A stretch of 64,000 nucleotides of DNA, from NCBI GenBank assembly GCA_903813345.2, contig CAIIXF020000002.1:32174926-32238925 (forward strand), in the 5' to 3' direction. The position numbers and the translations under genes are program-made. Shown here piece after piece: positions 62,401 to 64,000 of the stretch (position 1 is its first letter; each line of letters starts with the position of its first letter). The notes beneath the pieces were generated by a model. The model was given only the letters and a program-made list of their open reading frames with translations. It did not search any database and was not told the origin of the DNA. This stretch comes from Owenia fusiformis. Its lineage: Eukaryota > Annelida > Polychaeta > Sabellida > Oweniidae.

Positions 62401-63768
62401 AGTCACTCGTGAATATATCATATACTCACTTGAGTATAAACACGATATACGGAATCAACCATTATATAACCTCATAATATACAAGGAGTACATTCAAAGC
62501 CAATTTCAGATCAAATATAACTATTTAGAGATTTTGGAGTTTTTCTTGATTTAAAGTATATATCTTTTATTGTCTCTCTGGTGTCATTACAATGACATAT
62601 TAGTCGACCATGGAATAAAAACGTAATTCAATGATTTCTCGTGAAATACAGAAAATATTTTGCCCGAGAAAGTCTATATTTCACGAGGCGTTCGACTCGA
62701 ATCATTGAATAACCTATGTCACGGGTTCCCAACTACGACCGTTAATTTGAATTTTAGACCTACCAAGTGTTTGTGAGTCTTATACTGTACAGTCTCATAT
62801 TGGGTATTTTCAAGAGGTGTGCACGTGGTAGTAAAGTAGTTACAATCTGGCATGATTCATGAACTAAATTTTATAAGCATCTACAAACGTTTTTACATTA
62901 AAAACGTTTTAACATTACCATTCTTTTTTAGCCATTTTCACATGTGATGGAGAAACAATAATATTTGACTGCGAGTTGTCTGCAGAGTTAATCGCTCCTG
63001 ATAGTGTACAATTTGAATTTGAAACTGGTTCCAACGAGAAATGCAAAATTCCGCCCGGATCCATTCCAAGCTCGGGTGTAAGCGAGGATGGAGAGTATTA
63101 CGTCAAAATGGAAGCAACATATGCACAGGGACGGGGTAATGCCGACAAATGTCAAATAAAAGTAAGTTTTGTCAATAATACAATTTTGGGTAAAAACGCT
63201 TCGTAGAACATCATAATCAATGCTAAAAATAAACTTAAGAAGGAAACGTATTTGTGTGTTCGGTGGTGTAATTTTCGTAGACTGGGGTTTACCCTGCGCG
63301 CAGAGTCTAGTAATAAACTGAAGAGGAAGCTCTCTTTGAAGAAGTGAAGTCGAACTGATTCAAATAGTAATTGTGACGGCAAATCAGAAGAAAAACTATT
63401 TTTCGACAATTTAGGCTAGTCAAAATATTCTAACAAAATTTTTGAACCGAGAAATAAATATATTAAGTGTTTTTGTTCTTAATTGTGACAATTGTTCAAG
63501 ACGTCTGTCAGATAAATAGTAATAGTAAAAATAGTAATAATATTCGTATATTAGTAAAATTTCCCTGGATATCATTTTCAGACTTATTACGATTTTTATG
63601 ATTTTTGTTCGCTTTGCAAACATCATTCTAGGCTGATGTAGAAGAAACAGTTGTCGTGGCAACGACACCCAGGAGAAGTATACGATTCCGCGTGCTTCCA
63701 TGTCGTACAAGTGCTGAGCCCATGTCATTCTTGCCTAGACCATTTGGTGAAAGGTTACCATTTAATCC
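59451..63768 (+). CDS. Secreted EGF-family protein, copy B (3' end beyond window)
   Basis: Four coding exons match gene A exon for exon with the same phases: 59451-59498 (signal peptide MDLPYKCVLLLVMGCQ), 61410-61449, 62932-63161 (FTCDGETIIFDCELS) and 63632-63768 (ADVEETVVVATTP...PFGERLPFNP/GTAATC). The preserved phase-2 donor after exon 4 implies a further EGF exon to the right, outside the window. Cysteines of exons 2-4 are mostly kept, though exon 3 is one codon shorter and loses some acidic residues. The 5' untranslated exon is also conserved (ending 59295). This is a tandem duplicate of gene A about 23 kb away, in the same orientation. Confidence 0.7.
59505..60067. mobile_element. 563-bp TA-flanked MITE in gene B intron 1
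   Basis: Inverted ends begin GG(C/G)TTGTTGCAAATTC and continue with ACTTCGACAACCGAGTCCCG for about 60 bp. TA lies outside both ends (59503 and 60068). The insertion is six bases into the intron (GTACTA). Gene A has the uninterrupted sequence GTACTATATTAGTATTT, which aligns with gene B across the junction. No coding capacity. Mariner/Tc1-type MITE. Confidence 0.85.
60140..60266. repeat. Hairpin element in gene B intron 1
   Basis: Near-perfect ~50-bp arms (GAAGAGCAGGGGTAATATTG then TCGAATACACCCCTTAGGGC) surround a ~33-nt loop. Possible small MITE. Confidence 0.75.
60430..61105. repeat. ~130-bp tandem repeat with GCCATCTTG motif, gene B intron 1
   Basis: About five diverged units each contain AGTTACGTTTTTACGAAAA, (T/A)GCCATCTTGAA, TCTTTCTCGAGCAGAG and ATTTGAACCAAATCCG. 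It resembles the 50-54 kb units only in the CATCTTG core and general layout. Confidence 0.7.
61790..62470. mobile_element. TIR element in gene B intron 2 with nested hairpins
   Basis: Ends TATAATGGTTGATACTGTAT (61790) and the inverted TATAATGGTTGATTCCGTAT (from 62470). Inside are hairpins built on CGGGCAGATATA (61880-61940) and on GATATTGGGATTATCCC (62238-62257 against 62303-62337). A relative of the latter occurs once in gene A intron 2 (37235-37285). Just to the left (61640-61740) GTATACAACTC-like words recur four to five times. Confidence 0.6.
62553..62612 (-). mobile_element. Third copy of the LINE/SINE 3' tail
   Basis: Read on the minus strand: GTCGACTAATATGTCATTGT, then AATGACACCAGAGAGACAAT and AAAAGATATATAC. 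This matches the 3' ends at 19130-19180 and 33478-33530 with a few changes. The upstream part of the inserted element is not recognised. A flanking inverted pair (ATTCAATGATT) lies at 62630-62705. Confidence 0.5.
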
Positions 63769-64000
63769 GTAATCATTTAATATATCAATTCAATGTTGAT
63801 TGTTTCCTAAAACCACATCGCTATGATCGTACTTCATATGGGCGTAGCCAGGGGTCCGTTTTTGGAACCGCTGACCCGTTCAACCTTAACATTTGGTCGT
63901 AAGTTACGATCGGCTCAAAAACGAACCCATAGGATCTCAAACGGCGAGAAAAATAAAAAAGTAGAAAATGGCAATTAATGCCATTCTACGAGGAGATCCC
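63769..64000. other. Gene B intron 4 start; nothing further seen
   Basis: The sequence TGGGCGTAGCCAGGGGTCCG at 63839 resembles some transposon ends but has no partner in the window. Confidence 0.4.

Overview
This is an animal nuclear genome segment: AT-rich, with spliced genes that have GT/AG introns and consistent codon phase, LINE, SINE and mariner-type elements, and very abundant tandem and inverted repeats. The conserved genes point to a bilaterian, most likely an invertebrate. I cannot place it more precisely from sequence alone. Five protein-coding genes and one damaged zinc-finger exon can be built by hand from splice signals and phase.

Layout. 1-17 kb holds no confident gene. It contains a possible hAT-like element (85-1534), a small secreted-type ORF (1702-2022, minus), G-rich and CA-rich satellite-like tracts (2.2-6.3 kb), an ACGA-type minisatellite (7.1 kb), a CpG-rich MITE (8.6 kb) and a 1.3-kb element with ~97-bp inverted termini and a 7-bp target duplication (11.3-12.6 kb). 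A LINE reverse-transcriptase fragment lies at 17.1-19.2 kb. A minus-strand THSD1-like membrane/secreted gene start (signal-peptide exon 22.7 kb, large ectodomain exon 20.85-21.83 kb) abuts a 1.2-kb array of 18-bp repeats in its next intron. Divergent to it is a complete nine-exon SUPT7L (SAGA/STAGA subunit) gene, 24.37-30.26 kb, plus strand, 389 aa. It converges on a three-exon C2H2 zinc-finger gene (31.36-34.06 kb, minus, 475 aa).

From 36 kb to the window end there is a tandemly duplicated family of small secreted proteins that I do not recognise. Copy A (36.5-45.3 kb, seven coding exons, 240 aa) has a signal peptide, a cysteine-containing domain and an EGF-like module. Copy B (59.45 kb onward) has four matching exons and is cut off by the window edge. 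The space between the copies holds mariner relics, a tRNA-derived SINE, a frameshifted C2H2 exon, a 3.8-kb foldback element built of ~110-bp units carrying CAAGATGGC-type motifs, and a frameshifted CR1/L2-type LINE 3' end.

The most interesting signals are: (i) a 53-bp tandem array in SUPT7L intron 3 that repeats the real 3' splice site plus the first ~30 nt of exon 4, giving five decoy acceptors; (ii) the duplicated EGF-containing gene pair, whose introns provide reciprocal empty sites for two transposons; (iii) a shared 3' tail linking the LINE, a putative SINE and a third copy; and (iv) the 18-bp array with about nineteen perfect TGACTCA heptamers. All gene models are ab initio and hand-built; no database search or transcript evidence was available.
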